Notes under the pieces: generated by a model
What the model was told of the DNA's origin: nothing
Databases searched by the model: none
Seen by the model: only the letters and a program-made list of their open reading frames with translations
Source of the DNA: Streptomyces albus subsp. albus
Lineage (GTDB): Bacteria > Actinomycetota > Actinomycetes > Streptomycetales > Streptomycetaceae
Direction: 5' to 3'
DNA: 64,000 nt
NCBI RefSeq assembly: GCF_000719865.1
Contig: NZ_JOID01000012.1
Location: 62,001-126,000 of the forward strand
Translations under genes and position numbers: made by a program
Shown: positions 27,064 through 35,929 of the stretch, in pieces
Numbering within the stretch: the stretch's first letter is position 1
How the letters are laid out: the number at the start of each line of letters is the position of its first letter

Positions 27064-27451
27064 GCGTCCCCGCCGCGTCGGGGGGCACGACCCAGCGCAC
27101 ACCGCCCGTCGCCACCCCCGGATAGGGCACGACGACCCAGGTGCCGCGGCCCGCGGCGCGCATCCCCGTACCGACCCAGCGCTCGGCGGTGCCCGGCGGG
27201 ACGAAGAAGCCCGTCCGCTCGTCCCCGAAGTCGGCGAGCACCGGGCCGGGCCGGTCGATGCGGCGGCGGAGCACCTCCAGCGCCGGGAAGCCCAGCTGCC
27301 CCGGCAGGATGAGGACGTCCCAGCGGCTGCCCGCGGGGAGCAGCACCACCCCCAGCGGATTCCGCTCCCACTCCCGGCGGCACGCCGCCGGGTCGGGTGC
27401 CGCCGAGACGAGCCACTCGACCGCACCGTCGTCCGCCCCCGTGTCGCGCAT
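26990..27451 (-). CDS. small prim-pol-like protein of unknown function
   Basis: 153-residue protein related to the one at 6565-7092: both share WDVL near the centre, an AL..L helix, GPVL and F(L/F)V.PG followed by a tryptophan, here as SRWDVLILPGQLGFPALEVL, GPVLADFG and GFFVPPGTAERW. It then ends in VRWVVPPDAAGTLNDPVLLELALHEAA. The family is annotated variably in Streptomyces and is too short for DNA primase activity. ATG at 27451 is chosen because GAGGAGG lies 8 nt upstream; a GTG at 27523 has no such site. The last 74 nt overlap the convergent PAP2 gene. Confidence 0.72.
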   Translation of the reverse strand: MRDTGADDGAVEWLVSAAPDPAACRREWERNPLGVVLLPAGSRWDVLILPGQLGFPALEVLRRRIDRPGPVLADFGDERTGFFVPPGTAERWVGTGMRAAGRGTWVVVPYPGVATGGVRWVVPPDAAGTLNDPVLLELALHEAAAGLARGNDR

Positions 27452-27755
27452 GCAGAGCGCCTCCTCGTGTCCCCATGTGATGACGTGACGGTTGAGGAGA
27501 GAGCGGGAGCCGCCAATCGTCACACCTGCCGGAGCGGCGGATCACCCGATAACGGCCCGGATGCCCGCAAAGAATCTCACCAAGGCCACGGAAGCCGCCC
27601 TTCCGGGCCGGAACGGACGAATGAGGCCGTGCCGTGCGCGTCCCGCGCGAGGAGGGCGGCCGGCCACCGGGCGGCCCCGTCCGTTCCCCCGCCTACGATG
27701 ATCCTGCTCCGGCCACCCCGGAGCACCCGCCGCCCGGCCGTACCCAGGAGGACCG
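27452..27755. other. divergent intergenic region before the adenosine deaminase-like gene
   Basis: 304 nt. A -10-like TACGAT lies at 27694-27699 for the plus-strand gene, but no matching -35 is evident. No gene or strong repeat seen. Confidence 0.45.
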
Positions 27756-28781
27756 ATGACCGATCTGCAGCCCTTCATCGCGGGACTGCCCAAGGCCGAG
27801 CTGCACGTCCACCACGTCGGCTCCGCCTCGCCGCGCATCGTGTCCGCCCTGGCCTCCCGGCACCCCGACTCCCCGGTGCCCACGGACCCCGAGGCGCTGG
27901 CCGACTACTTCGTCTTCCGCGACTTCGCCCACTTCATCGAGGTCTATCTGTCGGTCGTGGACCTGATCCGCGACGCGCAGGACGTCCGGCTGCTGACCTA
28001 CGAGGTCGCCCGCGACATGGCCCGGCAGAACATCCGCTACGCCGAACTGACCGTGACCCCGTACAGCTCCACCCGCCGGGGCATCCCCGACGCCGAGTTC
28101 GTCGAGGCCATAGAGGACGCCCGCACGGCCGCCGAGGCCGAGCTGGGCGTGGTGCTGCGCTGGTGCTTCGACATCCCCGGCGAGGCGGGCCTGGAGGCGG
28201 CCGAGGAGACCACCCGGATCGCGGTGGAGCAGCAGTGCGAGGGGCTGGTGTCGTTCGGGCTGGGCGGGCCCGAGATCGGCGTGCCCCGGCCCCAGTTCAA
28301 GCCGTACTTCGACCGGGCCATCGCGGCCGGGCTGCGCAGCGTCCCGCACGCGGGCGAGACCACGGGCCCGCAGACCATCTGGGACGCGCTGCGCGACCTG
28401 CGCGCCGAGCGCATCGGCCACGGCACGAGCGCCACGCGGGACCCCCGGCTGCTGGAGCACCTGGCCGAGCACCGCATCCCCCTGGAGGTCTGCCCGACCT
28501 CCAACATCGCCACCCGCGCGGTCACCGACCTCGAACAGCACCCGGTGAAGGACATGGTGGCGGCCGGGGTCCTGGTCACCGTCAACAGTGACGACCCGCC
28601 GATGTTCGGCACCGACCTCAACACCGAGTACGGCGTCGCGGCCCGCCTGCTCGACCTCGACGAGACGGGCCTCGCCGCCCTCGCCAAGAACGCGGTCGAG
28701 GCGTCCTTCCTCGACCCGGCGGGCAAGGCGAAGCTGGCCGCCGAGATCGACGCCTACACGGCGGAGTGGCTGCGCCGGTAA
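27756..28781 (+). CDS. adenosine deaminase-family aminohydrolase
   Basis: 341-residue TIM-barrel metal-dependent deaminase. The metal-binding HxH is in KAELHVHHVGS (about 13-23), the proton-relay glutamate in PHAGET, further ligands in ERIGHGT and the terminal VNSDDPPMFGT. LEVCPTSN is also conserved. Classical enzymes read HLHLEGS at the first motif, so the HVHHVGS form marks a divergent branch whose substrate may be adenosine, adenine or another aminated purine or aminoacyl compound. ATG at 27756 follows a full AGGAGG. A good terminator hairpin follows the stop. It appears to be a single-gene unit. Confidence 0.87.
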   Translation: MTDLQPFIAGLPKAELHVHHVGSASPRIVSALASRHPDSPVPTDPEALADYFVFRDFAHFIEVYLSVVDLIRDAQDVRLLTYEVARDMARQNIRYAELTVTPYSSTRRGIPDAEFVEAIEDARTAAEAELGVVLRWCFDIPGEAGLEAAEETTRIAVEQQCEGLVSFGLGGPEIGVPRPQFKPYFDRAIAAGLRSVPHAGETTGPQTIWDALRDLRAERIGHGTSATRDPRLLEHLAEHRIPLEVCPTSNIATRAVTDLEQHPVKDMVAAGVLVTVNSDDPPMFGTDLNTEYGVAARLLDLDETGLAALAKNAVEASFLDPAGKAKLAAEIDAYTAEWLRR

Positions 28782-28791
28782 CGACGCCGAC

Positions 28792-28824
28792 GGCCCGCGC
28801 CCGGCTCCGGACCGGGGGCGGGCC
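28792..28824 (+). terminator. terminator hairpin after the deaminase gene
   Basis: GGCCCGCGCCCGG (28792-28804) pairs with CCGGGGGCGGGCC (28812-28824) with one mismatch and a 7-nt loop, followed by CTCTTG. It also lies just past the end of the convergent Uma2 gene. Confidence 0.7.
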
Positions 28825-28853
28825 CTCTTGCCGCCCCCGCTCCCACGGTGGGC

Positions 28854-29444
28854 TCAGTCCCGGGGGAACTGGTCGGTCTCCAGCGTCCAGTCCATCCCGA
28901 GCGGGGACAGGTCGAGCTTCTCACCGAAGTCCACGGTGAGCTCGCTCTCGTACTCCTCGCCCTCGGGGCGGCCATGAGCGTGGCACTTACCGGTGTACGG
29001 GTCCGCGATGACGTAGACGGGAACCCCGGCGCGGGCGTAGGCGCGCTTCTTCTTGCCGTAGTCGTTCTCCCGTGTGTCCCGGGAGATCACCTCGGCCACG
29101 AACTCGATGTCGCCGCAGCTCCAGCGCCGCTTCGCATCCTGCCGTGCCTCGTCCGAGAGCTTGACGACGTCCGGCGCGAACCCGTTGCGGCCGCCCGGAA
29201 AGTCGATCCGCACATCCGACTTGACCTTGACGTGCATCCCGAACCGGTCCTCCAGCATGCGGACGATCCAGCGGATGATCTCCCAGTGCGCGTCCCGCTG
29301 TGGCGACATCTGGATGGCCCCCTCGACGATCTCGACCTTGTAGCCCTCGGGGACGGGCATTCGCTCCAGCAGCTCGAACATCTCGTCGAGGCTGAGCTCG
29401 TCGCTGTCGGCCATCTCGATCCTGTCGGTCAGCTCGATGGTCAC
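28854..29444 (-). CDS. Uma2-family protein (DUF820)
   Basis: 196-residue protein of the Uma2 family, which has a PD-(D/E)XK nuclease-like fold. Landmarks are EIVEGAIQMSPQRDAHWEIIRWIVRML (acidic residue in VEG), FAPDVVKLSDEA (PDV), and FVAEVISRDTRENDYGKKKRAYARAGVPVYVIADP, where E and K form the nuclease-like active-site cluster. Streptomyces carry many paralogs, and a biological role has not been settled for them. GTG at 29444 follows GGGGAGGAGC, an excellent ribosome site. It reads towards the deaminase terminator. Confidence 0.87.
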   Translation of the reverse strand: MTIELTDRIEMADSDELSLDEMFELLERMPVPEGYKVEIVEGAIQMSPQRDAHWEIIRWIVRMLEDRFGMHVKVKSDVRIDFPGGRNGFAPDVVKLSDEARQDAKRRWSCGDIEFVAEVISRDTRENDYGKKKRAYARAGVPVYVIADPYTGKCHAHGRPEGEEYESELTVDFGEKLDLSPLGMDWTLETDQFPRD

Positions 29445-29716
29445 GGTGCCGCTCCTCCCCGCCACGCTCCTCACGGCGTGGCCGGGAAGGACAACGATAC
29501 GCACGGCGGACCGGACACGGGCCCGGGTGCGACGCTGGAGGCGGGCGGGCCGGTCGGCGCCGCCCCACCACCCTCGGTCACCGCGTTACCCCCGGGGGCA
29601 GAGCGCGCCGCGGGACTGCCACCGCTGGCGGCGGGTACGCGCGGAAGCGCACGGGCGGGCCGGCCGCCGGCGCGCCAGGGCACCGTGGGTGCCACGACGG
29701 ATGAAATGGATCGGGC

Positions 29717-29828
29717 ATGTTTGTCTTCTTCTCGAACCGGAGCGGATGCCTCGGCTCGCTGCTGATCAGCCTCGTCGGCACGGCCGGCCGTGCTGTTCCT
29801 GGTCCTGTACTCCTGCCAGCGCGTCTGA
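29717..29828 (+). pseudogene. small membrane protein gene with apparent 4-bp insertion frameshift
   Basis: ATG at 29717 begins MFVFFSNRSGCLGSLLISLVGTA, the start of a short single-pass membrane protein type that I recall as common in Streptomyces. At 29780-29790 the sequence ACGGCCGGCCGTG appears to hold a duplicated GGCC. Removing four bases would continue the protein as VLFLVLYSCQRV and stop at 29826-29828. As read, the frame instead continues into an arginine/proline-rich tail to 29914. Either the gene is broken or the assembly has an error here. Function unknown. Confidence 0.6.
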
Positions 29829-29862
29829 GGCCGTCGAGGACGGGGCGGGCCGGATCGCGGCG

Positions 29863-30636
29863 TCAGCCGGCGGGCACCAGGGTGAGGTGGGCCAGGCCGA
29901 GGACATCGCGGTAACCGGTCAGCCAGGAGGTGCGCTGCCGGTCCACGCGCTCGCGGGTCTCCGCTGCGAGCGGGTGGTCCGGGTGGGCGGCGAGCCACGT
30001 CTCCGTACCGGCCCGGTAACCGGACTCGAACTCCTCCCACTCGTCCCGGTTCGCCGTCTCGATCCACTCGGGACGGACCCCGGCTTCGAGCGCCGCCTCG
30101 ACCAGTCCCGCCAGGTCGTGGTGGTCGTCCGCCGAGGCGCCGGACCACATGGCGGCCAGCTCGCCGCCGGTGGGCGGGCGCTCCCAGTAGCCCTCCCCGT
30201 AGAACACGCGCCCGCCGGGAGCGACCAGCCGGCGCAGCTCGCGGAGGGCGGTGGCGGTGACGGCGACTCCGGACGGCTCGGTGTCCCCGGCGAGGGCCTG
30301 GCCGGCGCCGGTGCACAGCACGAGATCGGCCGGCCCGCGCATGGTCCCGGCCGCGGACTCCTCGATGAACTCCACCCGGTCGGCCAGCCCTCGGGAGCGG
30401 GCGTTCTCCCGGCCCCGGGCCAGATCCTCCGCGTTGATGTCGAGACCGGTCCCGGTGGCTCCGGGCACGGCGCCGAGCACGCGCAGCATCAACTCGCCCC
30501 AGCCGCAGCCGATGTCGAGGACGGTCGCGGGGCGGTGCCGGCCGAGTCGCTCGACGAGCCGCGCGGCGCGCGCCTCGGAGAGCGGGCCGTGGAAGGTCAG
30601 GCGGGGCAGCCGTGGCGGAAGACCGTTCGCAGACAT
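29863..30636 (-). CDS. class I SAM-dependent methyltransferase
   Basis: 257-residue cytosolic methyltransferase. Motif I is TVLDIGCGWGELMLRVL (about 38-54), the acidic residue binding the SAM ribose lies in TGLDINAEDL, and motif IV in ADLVLCTGAGQAL. The C-terminal half is helical and probably substrate-binding (WEEFESGYRAGTETWL). The substrate is not recognisable. ATG at 30636 lacks a clear ribosome site, but TAGGGT lies 9 nt upstream and could be a -10 box for a leaderless transcript. It lies alone between the frameshifted small gene and the aldehyde dehydrogenase. Confidence 0.85.
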   Translation of the reverse strand: MSANGLPPRLPRLTFHGPLSEARAARLVERLGRHRPATVLDIGCGWGELMLRVLGAVPGATGTGLDINAEDLARGRENARSRGLADRVEFIEESAAGTMRGPADLVLCTGAGQALAGDTEPSGVAVTATALRELRRLVAPGGRVFYGEGYWERPPTGGELAAMWSGASADDHHDLAGLVEAALEAGVRPEWIETANRDEWEEFESGYRAGTETWLAAHPDHPLAAETRERVDRQRTSWLTGYRDVLGLAHLTLVPAG

Positions 30637-30897
30637 GCGCCGGACCCTACGGGCAGCGGGAGCGGGACGAAACCGGTTATCCGCGGACCGCGCCGGCCTC
30701 CCGGAGCCGGCTCCCCCCGGCGAATCCGGGCGAAGGTCGCCGGCCGCCCGGAGACCGGCCCGGGACCGCCGGGTTCCGGAGGCCCGGCCCCGCCCGGGAT
30801 CCGGGATCCGCGTCCGGACCGGCACCGCCACGGCCGCCCCGGACCGGCGGCCGTGGCCCCGGCGCGGCCGTGGAGACGTCGCGTGCCGCGCCGCGGC

Positions 30898-32337
30898 TCA
30901 GCTGTCCAGCGACGTCATGACGTGCTTGATCCGGGTGTAGTCGTCGAAGCCGTACGCCGACAGGTCCTTGCCGTAACCGGACTTCTTGAAGCCGCCGTGC
31001 GGCATCTCCGCGACCAGCGGGATGTGGGTGTTGATCCACACGCAGCCGAAGTCCAGGGCCCTGGACATGCGCATGGCGCGGCCGTGGTCCTTCGTCCACA
31101 CCGAGGAGGCGAGGGCGTACTCGACGCCGTTCGCGTACTCCAGCGCCTGCTGCTCGTCCGTGAAGGGCTGGACGGTGATGACCGGGCCGAAGACCTCGTT
31201 CTGGACGATCTCGTCGTCCTGCTGCAGGCCGGATACGACGGTCGGGGCGTAGAAGTAGCCCCGCTCGCCGACCCGGTGGCCGCCGGCCTCGACCTTGGCG
31301 TGCGCGGGGAGGCGCTCGATGAAGCCGCTCACCTTCGCGAGCTGGTCGGCGTTGTTGAGCGCCCCGTAGAGGACGTCCTCGTCGTCCGGCTGCCCGGTCT
31401 TCGTGTCCGCGGCGGCCTTGGCGAGGGCGGCGACGAACTCGTCGTGCACGGACTGGTGGACGAGGACGCGGGTGGCGGCGGTGCAGTCCTGGCCCGCGTT
31501 GAAGAAGCCCGCCTCGGTGATGCCCTCGACGGCCTTGGCCAGGTCGGCGTCCTCGAAGACGACGACGGGTGCCTTGCCGCCCAGCTCCAGGTGGACTCGC
31601 TTGACGTCCTTGGCGGCGCTGGCGGCGACCTCCGTACCGGCCCGGACCGAGCCGGTGATGGACGCCATCGCGGGCACCGGGTGCTCGACCATCAGCCGGC
31701 CGGTGTCGCGGTCGCCGCAGACGACGTTGAAGACGCCCTTGGGGAGGACGGAACCGAGGATCTCGGCGAGCAGCACCGTCGAGGCGGGAGTGGTGTCGGA
31801 GGGCTTGAGGACGACCGTGTTGCCCGCGGCGAGCGCCGGGGCGAACTTCCAGACGGCCATCATCATCGGGTAGTTCCACGGCGCGACCTGCGCGCAGACA
31901 CCGACCGGCTCCCGGCGGACGAAGGAGGTGAGCCCCTCCATGTACTCGCCGCCCGAACGCCCCTCCAGCATCCGCGCCGCGCCCGCGAAGAAGCGGACCT
32001 GGTCGATCATCGGCGGGATCTCCTCGGAGCGGGTGAGCCCGAGCGGCTTGCCGGTGTCCCGGCACTCGGCCTCGATCAGTTCCTCGGCGCGCTCCTCCAT
32101 CGCGTCGGCGATCTTGAGCAGGGCCTTCTGCCGGTCCGCGGGTACCAGGTCCCGCCAGGCCGGGAAGGCGGCCTCGGCGGCGGCCATGGCGGCGTCGACG
32201 TCGGCGGCGCCGGACAGCGGGGCGGTGGCGTACACCTCGCCGGTGGCCGGGTTGACCACGTCGGTGGTCCGGCCGTCGGCGGCGTCCCGGAACTCCCCGT
32301 CGATGTAGTTGCGCAGACGACGCAGTTCGGTGGTCAC
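30898..32337 (-). CDS. gamma-aminobutyraldehyde dehydrogenase-like ALDH
   Basis: 479-residue aldehyde dehydrogenase of the PatD/betaine-aldehyde branch. Seen are VAPWNYPMMMAVWKFAPALA, VLKPSDTTPAST, the general base in VHLELGGKAPVVVF, the catalytic cysteine in FFNAGQDCTAATR and the C-terminal MPHGGFKKSGYGKDLS. Members oxidise 4-aminobutanal from putrescine to GABA, which GabT (24534-25883) could then deaminate. Betaine aldehyde is an alternative substrate. GTG at 32337 follows GGGAGGGG. A -10-like TAGGGT and a GGGTG-AGA-CACCC repeat lie upstream. Confidence 0.88.
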   Translation of the reverse strand: MTTELRRLRNYIDGEFRDAADGRTTDVVNPATGEVYATAPLSGAADVDAAMAAAEAAFPAWRDLVPADRQKALLKIADAMEERAEELIEAECRDTGKPLGLTRSEEIPPMIDQVRFFAGAARMLEGRSGGEYMEGLTSFVRREPVGVCAQVAPWNYPMMMAVWKFAPALAAGNTVVLKPSDTTPASTVLLAEILGSVLPKGVFNVVCGDRDTGRLMVEHPVPAMASITGSVRAGTEVAASAAKDVKRVHLELGGKAPVVVFEDADLAKAVEGITEAGFFNAGQDCTAATRVLVHQSVHDEFVAALAKAAADTKTGQPDDEDVLYGALNNADQLAKVSGFIERLPAHAKVEAGGHRVGERGYFYAPTVVSGLQQDDEIVQNEVFGPVITVQPFTDEQQALEYANGVEYALASSVWTKDHGRAMRMSRALDFGCVWINTHIPLVAEMPHGGFKKSGYGKDLSAYGFDDYTRIKHVMTSLDS

Positions 32338-32764
32338 GTGCCACCCCTCCCTGTCGGTGTCCAATGGGTGAGACACCCACCCTAAACGCTCGCCCGGCCA
32401 TCGCAGCAGGGGGCGGCTCCGGCCGCCTCCGCGGCCTCCCCCGGCGCGCTCCCCGGGGTCTCCTGGACCCGCCCGCCGCACGGGCCGCGACCCCGCCCGG
32501 AAGCCCGTACGGAGCCGCGCCGGGAAACGCCGTCCGGGAGCCGCCCCGGGCCCCGCCGCGGCCACGGCACCCCGCCCGACCGTGCCGATCCCCGGGGACG
32601 GTCCGCGCGCCGTCCATCCGATCGGACGAAAAAACGGCGCATGTCCCACCCCGGTGCGGTGCCGCGGCCCTCCACTCCTTACCGTTCCAGGCACCGAGGG
32701 GGCTCCGCCCCACCCACCCGGCCGGCCGGAGGCCGGACCGCTCACACAAGCCGAGGTGCTCGCC
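32338..32764. other. divergent intergenic region between ALDH and ABC genes
   Basis: 427 nt. On the minus side a -10-like TAGGGT (32384-32379) abuts the inverted repeat GGGTG-AGA-CACCC (32366-32378), plausibly an operator at the dehydrogenase start site. On the plus side TACCGT (32680-32685) could be a -10 box for the ABC genes. The middle is low-complexity G/C-rich DNA with no gene. Confidence 0.45.
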
Positions 32765-33550
32765 ATGGTGGCCCCGCCGGACCACGACGTTCTCCGGGCA
32801 GAAGCCCTGCACTACGCGACCTGCGGCACACCCGTGCTCGCCGGGGTCTCCCTGGGAGTCCGGGAGGGCGAGATCCTCGCCGTCACCGGCCCCCGGGGCA
32901 GCGGCAAGACGACCCTGCTGCAGTGCCTCTCCGGGCGCCTCGTACCGGACAGCGGGCAGGTGTGGTTCCGCAGCTCCCCCGTGCACCCCCTCGGAGCGGC
33001 GGCCCGCGAACGGCTGCGCCGCGAGAGCTTCGGCTGGATCGGCACCGAGCCGCAACTCGTGCCGGAACTCACCGGCTGGGAGAACGCCGCGCTGCCGCTG
33101 CTCCTGCGCGGCACCACCCCGCGCGCCGCCCGTGCGGCGGCCCTCGACTGGCTGGAGCGGCTCGACGCCGGCGACTGCGCCCGCGGCCGGCCGGCGTCCC
33201 TGACGCAGGCGCAGCGGCAACGGGTGGCCCTCGCCCGCGCGCTGGCCGCGCAGCCGTCGGTGCTCTTCGCCGACGACCCGACGGTCCGGCTGCACAGCGC
33301 GGACCGCGCCCTGGTGCTGCGCATCCTCACCACGGCGGCCCGTTCGCACGAGATCACGGTCGTGCTGGCCACCCACGACACCGAGGTCGCCGCGCACGCC
33401 GACCGCCGGTTCGCGCTGCTCGACGGCCACCCGGCCGAGGCTCCCGCCCCGGGCGGCACCGGCGCCCGCGACGGCGAGAGCGAGGGCGAGGGCCCGGCCG
33501 ACGGCAACGACGACACCGAGGGGCGAACGACGTGCTCGCTCTCCGTCTAG
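32765..33550 (+). CDS. ABC transporter ATPase with degenerate motifs (MacB/LolD-like)
   Basis: 261-residue ATPase. Walker A is GPRGSGKTT (about 40-48). The position of the LSGGQ signature reads SLTQAQRQRVALARAL, and Walker B reads VLFADDPT, so the usual catalytic glutamate of DEPT is aspartate. The H-loop histidine is kept in LATHDTEVAAHAD. These substitutions suggest slow or regulatory hydrolysis. A disordered acidic tail of 30 residues ends the protein. ATG at 32765 follows CGAGGTG. The permease gene starts inside its last 19 nt, so the two act together, probably as an exporter or mechanotransmission-type complex. Confidence 0.85.
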   Translation: MVAPPDHDVLRAEALHYATCGTPVLAGVSLGVREGEILAVTGPRGSGKTTLLQCLSGRLVPDSGQVWFRSSPVHPLGAAARERLRRESFGWIGTEPQLVPELTGWENAALPLLLRGTTPRAARAAALDWLERLDAGDCARGRPASLTQAQRQRVALARALAAQPSVLFADDPTVRLHSADRALVLRILTTAARSHEITVVLATHDTEVAAHADRRFALLDGHPAEAPAPGGTGARDGESEGEGPADGNDDTEGRTTCSLSV

Positions 33551-34713
33551 CCCGTGGCGCCCGCCCGGCCGCCCAGACGCGCCGGCTGGCGGTTGCCGCG
33601 GCCTCCGCGGGTGTGGGCTTCCTGCTGCTCAGCAGCCTGGGCCAGGCGGCCGCGCACCCGGCCGGGGCCGGCGCCTCGGCCGTCCGGCTGCTGTGGTGCG
33701 CGCTGCCGCTGGCGGCGGCCGTCCAGCTGGCCGTGGCCGCCGCCCGCGCCGATCACGGCACCGAGCCCCGGCGGAACCTGTACGCGGCCGGGTTCGGGCC
33801 CGCACGGCTGGCGCTGCTCGCGGCCACCTCGACCGTCGTCTCCTGCGTGCTCGGCGGTGCCGGGGCGGCGCTGGTCTTCCTGCTGCTCCGCGGGGACCTC
33901 GGCCTTCCCGCCGTGCCCGGTGCGGAAGAGGCCCTGGGGGCAGGGGTGCCGCTTCCGTTCCCGGCCGTGCTCACCCTGCTCACCGTGGTCCCGGCGGCGG
34001 CCGGCGCCGCCACCGCGCTCGCGCTGCGCCTCCGCCCGGGGCCTACGGAACACGGGGACCACGGCACCGGCCACGGTCCGGCCGGGCCGCGCTCCGCCCT
34101 GCAGGCCCTGCCCTGGGGGGTCGCCCTGACGGCGGCGGGGCTGGCGCTGGGGTCGTACACCGGCCGCGCGGGCCCCCCGGGCGGCGAGCCCCCGCTCCCC
34201 GGACACCTGGACGGCATCCCGCCGGGCGCGGTCGCCGGCTGGGCCCTCGTCGCGGTCGGCCTGGTGACGGCGCTCCCCGGGCTGACGCACCTGAGCGGGC
34301 GGCTGCTGGCCGCGGGCCGGCCGGGCGCGCTGCGGCTGCTGGCGGGCCGGTTCCTGCAGGCGGAGGCCGAGCGGATCGGCCGGCCGCTGGGTGTTCTGTG
34401 CGCGGTGGCCGCCGGCGCGCTCGCCGCGGACCGGCTGTACGGCGGATCCGGGCCGGCCGCCGTCGCCTCGTTCGGCCCGCTCCTCGTCCTCGGGGCGGCG
34501 CTGGTGGTGGCGTGCGTGACGCTGACCGTGGTCATCACGGCCCTGGAGTCGCGGGCCGAACGCGCCGGCACCACCGATGCCCTGCTGCACATCGGTGCCC
34601 CGGTGGCGCTGCTGCGCCGCGCGGTCGCGCTCCGCGCCGTCGTGATGACCGCCGTGGTGGCCCCGGTCAGCTGGGCCGTCGCCACCCTCGCCACCCTGCC
34701 GCTGCTCTCCTGA
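33532..34713 (+). CDS. FtsX-like ABC transporter permease
   Basis: 393-residue integral membrane protein with about eight predicted helices, for example LLWCALPLAAAVQLAVAAA, LLAATSTVVSCVLGGAGAALVF and ALVVACVTLTVVITAL. The C-terminal ESRAERAGTTDALLHIGAPVALLRRAVALRAVV stretch is typical of the coupling region of FtsX/MacB-like permeases. GTG at 33532 lies within the end of the ATPase gene and follows GAGGGG. Substrate unknown. A disordered His/Gly-rich loop sits near residue 180. Confidence 0.83.
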   Translation: MLALRLARGARPAAQTRRLAVAAASAGVGFLLLSSLGQAAAHPAGAGASAVRLLWCALPLAAAVQLAVAAARADHGTEPRRNLYAAGFGPARLALLAATSTVVSCVLGGAGAALVFLLLRGDLGLPAVPGAEEALGAGVPLPFPAVLTLLTVVPAAAGAATALALRLRPGPTEHGDHGTGHGPAGPRSALQALPWGVALTAAGLALGSYTGRAGPPGGEPPLPGHLDGIPPGAVAGWALVAVGLVTALPGLTHLSGRLLAAGRPGALRLLAGRFLQAEAERIGRPLGVLCAVAAGALAADRLYGGSGPAAVASFGPLLVLGAALVVACVTLTVVITALESRAERAGTTDALLHIGAPVALLRRAVALRAVVMTAVVAPVSWAVATLATLPLLS

Positions 34714-34794
34714 CGCCGAAGCCGCCGGGTCCCCGCCGCCGTGCCCGGCGGAGGGGCCCGGGGCAGGGCTCATCAAGGGCTCATCACGGGCTCA

Positions 34795-35928
34795 TCAGGG
34801 CTGGTCCCCGGCGGCCAGGACCACCACGTCCCCCGCGCTGAAGGCCGCGCCCACCTCCGTGCCGGTCTCCGGGGCGTCCCGCAGGGCGCAGGACGCCTCC
34901 AGGGGCGGGCCCGTCTCGGGGCGGAGCAGCAGGGAGACGTGGTCGCCGCGGAAAGTGCGGGCGGCGACGGTGCACCGCAGGCCGTCCGCGGCCGGCACCA
35001 GCCGGACTCCGGTGGGGCGGACGAGCAGCAGGCGCGTGCCCCGGCCGGAGCCCGGCTCCACCGGCAGCCGGCCCCATGGGGTGTCGGCGGCCCCGTCGCG
35101 CACCATCCCCTCGATCACGTTGTCGAAGCCGAGGAAGCGGGCGACGAACTCCGAGGCGGGCCGGCGCCAGACCTCCAGCGGCGTGCCGGTCTGGGCGACA
35201 CGGCCCTCCCGCATCACGACCACCCGGTCGGCGAGGGCGAAGGCCTCGCTCTGGTCGTGGGTGACCGCCAGCACGGTCGTCCCCAGCCGGCGGAACAGGT
35301 CGCGCAGTTCGACGACCAGGCGCTCGCGGAGCGTCCGGTCGAGCTGGCCCAGCGGCTCGTCCAGCATCAGCAGCCGCGGTTCCGGGGCCAGGGCGCGCGC
35401 CAGGGCCACCCGCTGCTGCTCGCCGCCGGACAGCGAGGCCACCGCGCGCTTCCGGGCGTCGGGCAGCCCGACGAGGTCGAGGAGACCGTCCACGCGGCGG
35501 TCGGCCTCGGCCCGCGGCACCTTGCGCATGCGGAGGCCGAAGGCGACGTTGCCGCCGACGTCCCGCTGCGGGAAGAGCTGGTGGTCCTGGAACATCAGTC
35601 CGACGCCGCGCCGGTGCGCGGGCACCCCGGCCTGGTCACGGCCCGCGAGAGTCACCCGGCCCGCGTCCGGCCGCTGCAGCCCGGCCACCACGCGCAGCAG
35701 CGTGGATTTGCCGCTGCCGCTCGGACCGAGCACGCACACCGTGCGGTGCTCCGGGACCTCCAGGTCCACGGCGTCGAGCACGGCGCGGCCGCCGAAACGG
35801 ACGGTCACCCCGGCCAGCCTCAGCAGGGCGGGCGGGACGGCCGGGGCGGCCCCGGTGTCGCGGGAGGAGCCGGGGGCCCCGGCACGGACGGTGCCGGGCG
35901 CCGTACCCGGTGCGGTGTCGGACGGCAT
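34795..35928 (-). CDS. thiQ: thiamine-type ABC importer ATPase
   Basis: 377-residue ATPase that would drive uptake of thiamine or its phosphates. A 35-residue disordered tail precedes Walker A GPSGSGKST (about 69-77), the Q-loop FQDHQLFP, signature LSGGEQQRVALARAL, Walker B LLMLDEPLGQLD and the H-loop VTHDQ. A C-terminal TOBE-like domain starts near 260. The sequence alone would also fit an iron or molybdate importer; the gene order, the ThiB-like protein and the TPP riboswitch decide it. ATG at 35928 lies 1 nt after the permease stop. Confidence 0.88.
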   Translation of the reverse strand: MPSDTAPGTAPGTVRAGAPGSSRDTGAAPAVPPALLRLAGVTVRFGGRAVLDAVDLEVPEHRTVCVLGPSGSGKSTLLRVVAGLQRPDAGRVTLAGRDQAGVPAHRRGVGLMFQDHQLFPQRDVGGNVAFGLRMRKVPRAEADRRVDGLLDLVGLPDARKRAVASLSGGEQQRVALARALAPEPRLLMLDEPLGQLDRTLRERLVVELRDLFRRLGTTVLAVTHDQSEAFALADRVVVMREGRVAQTGTPLEVWRRPASEFVARFLGFDNVIEGMVRDGAADTPWGRLPVEPGSGRGTRLLLVRPTGVRLVPAADGLRCTVAARTFRGDHVSLLLRPETGPPLEASCALRDAPETGTEVGAAFSAGDVVVLAAGDQP

Positions 35929-35929
35929 G

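Noticed and set aside
26637..27125. Alternative plus-strand frame through the PAP2 gene
   Set aside because: The overlapping frame that ends at 27063 carries all three PAP2 motifs and membrane helices; this one is Arg/Gly-rich without pattern.
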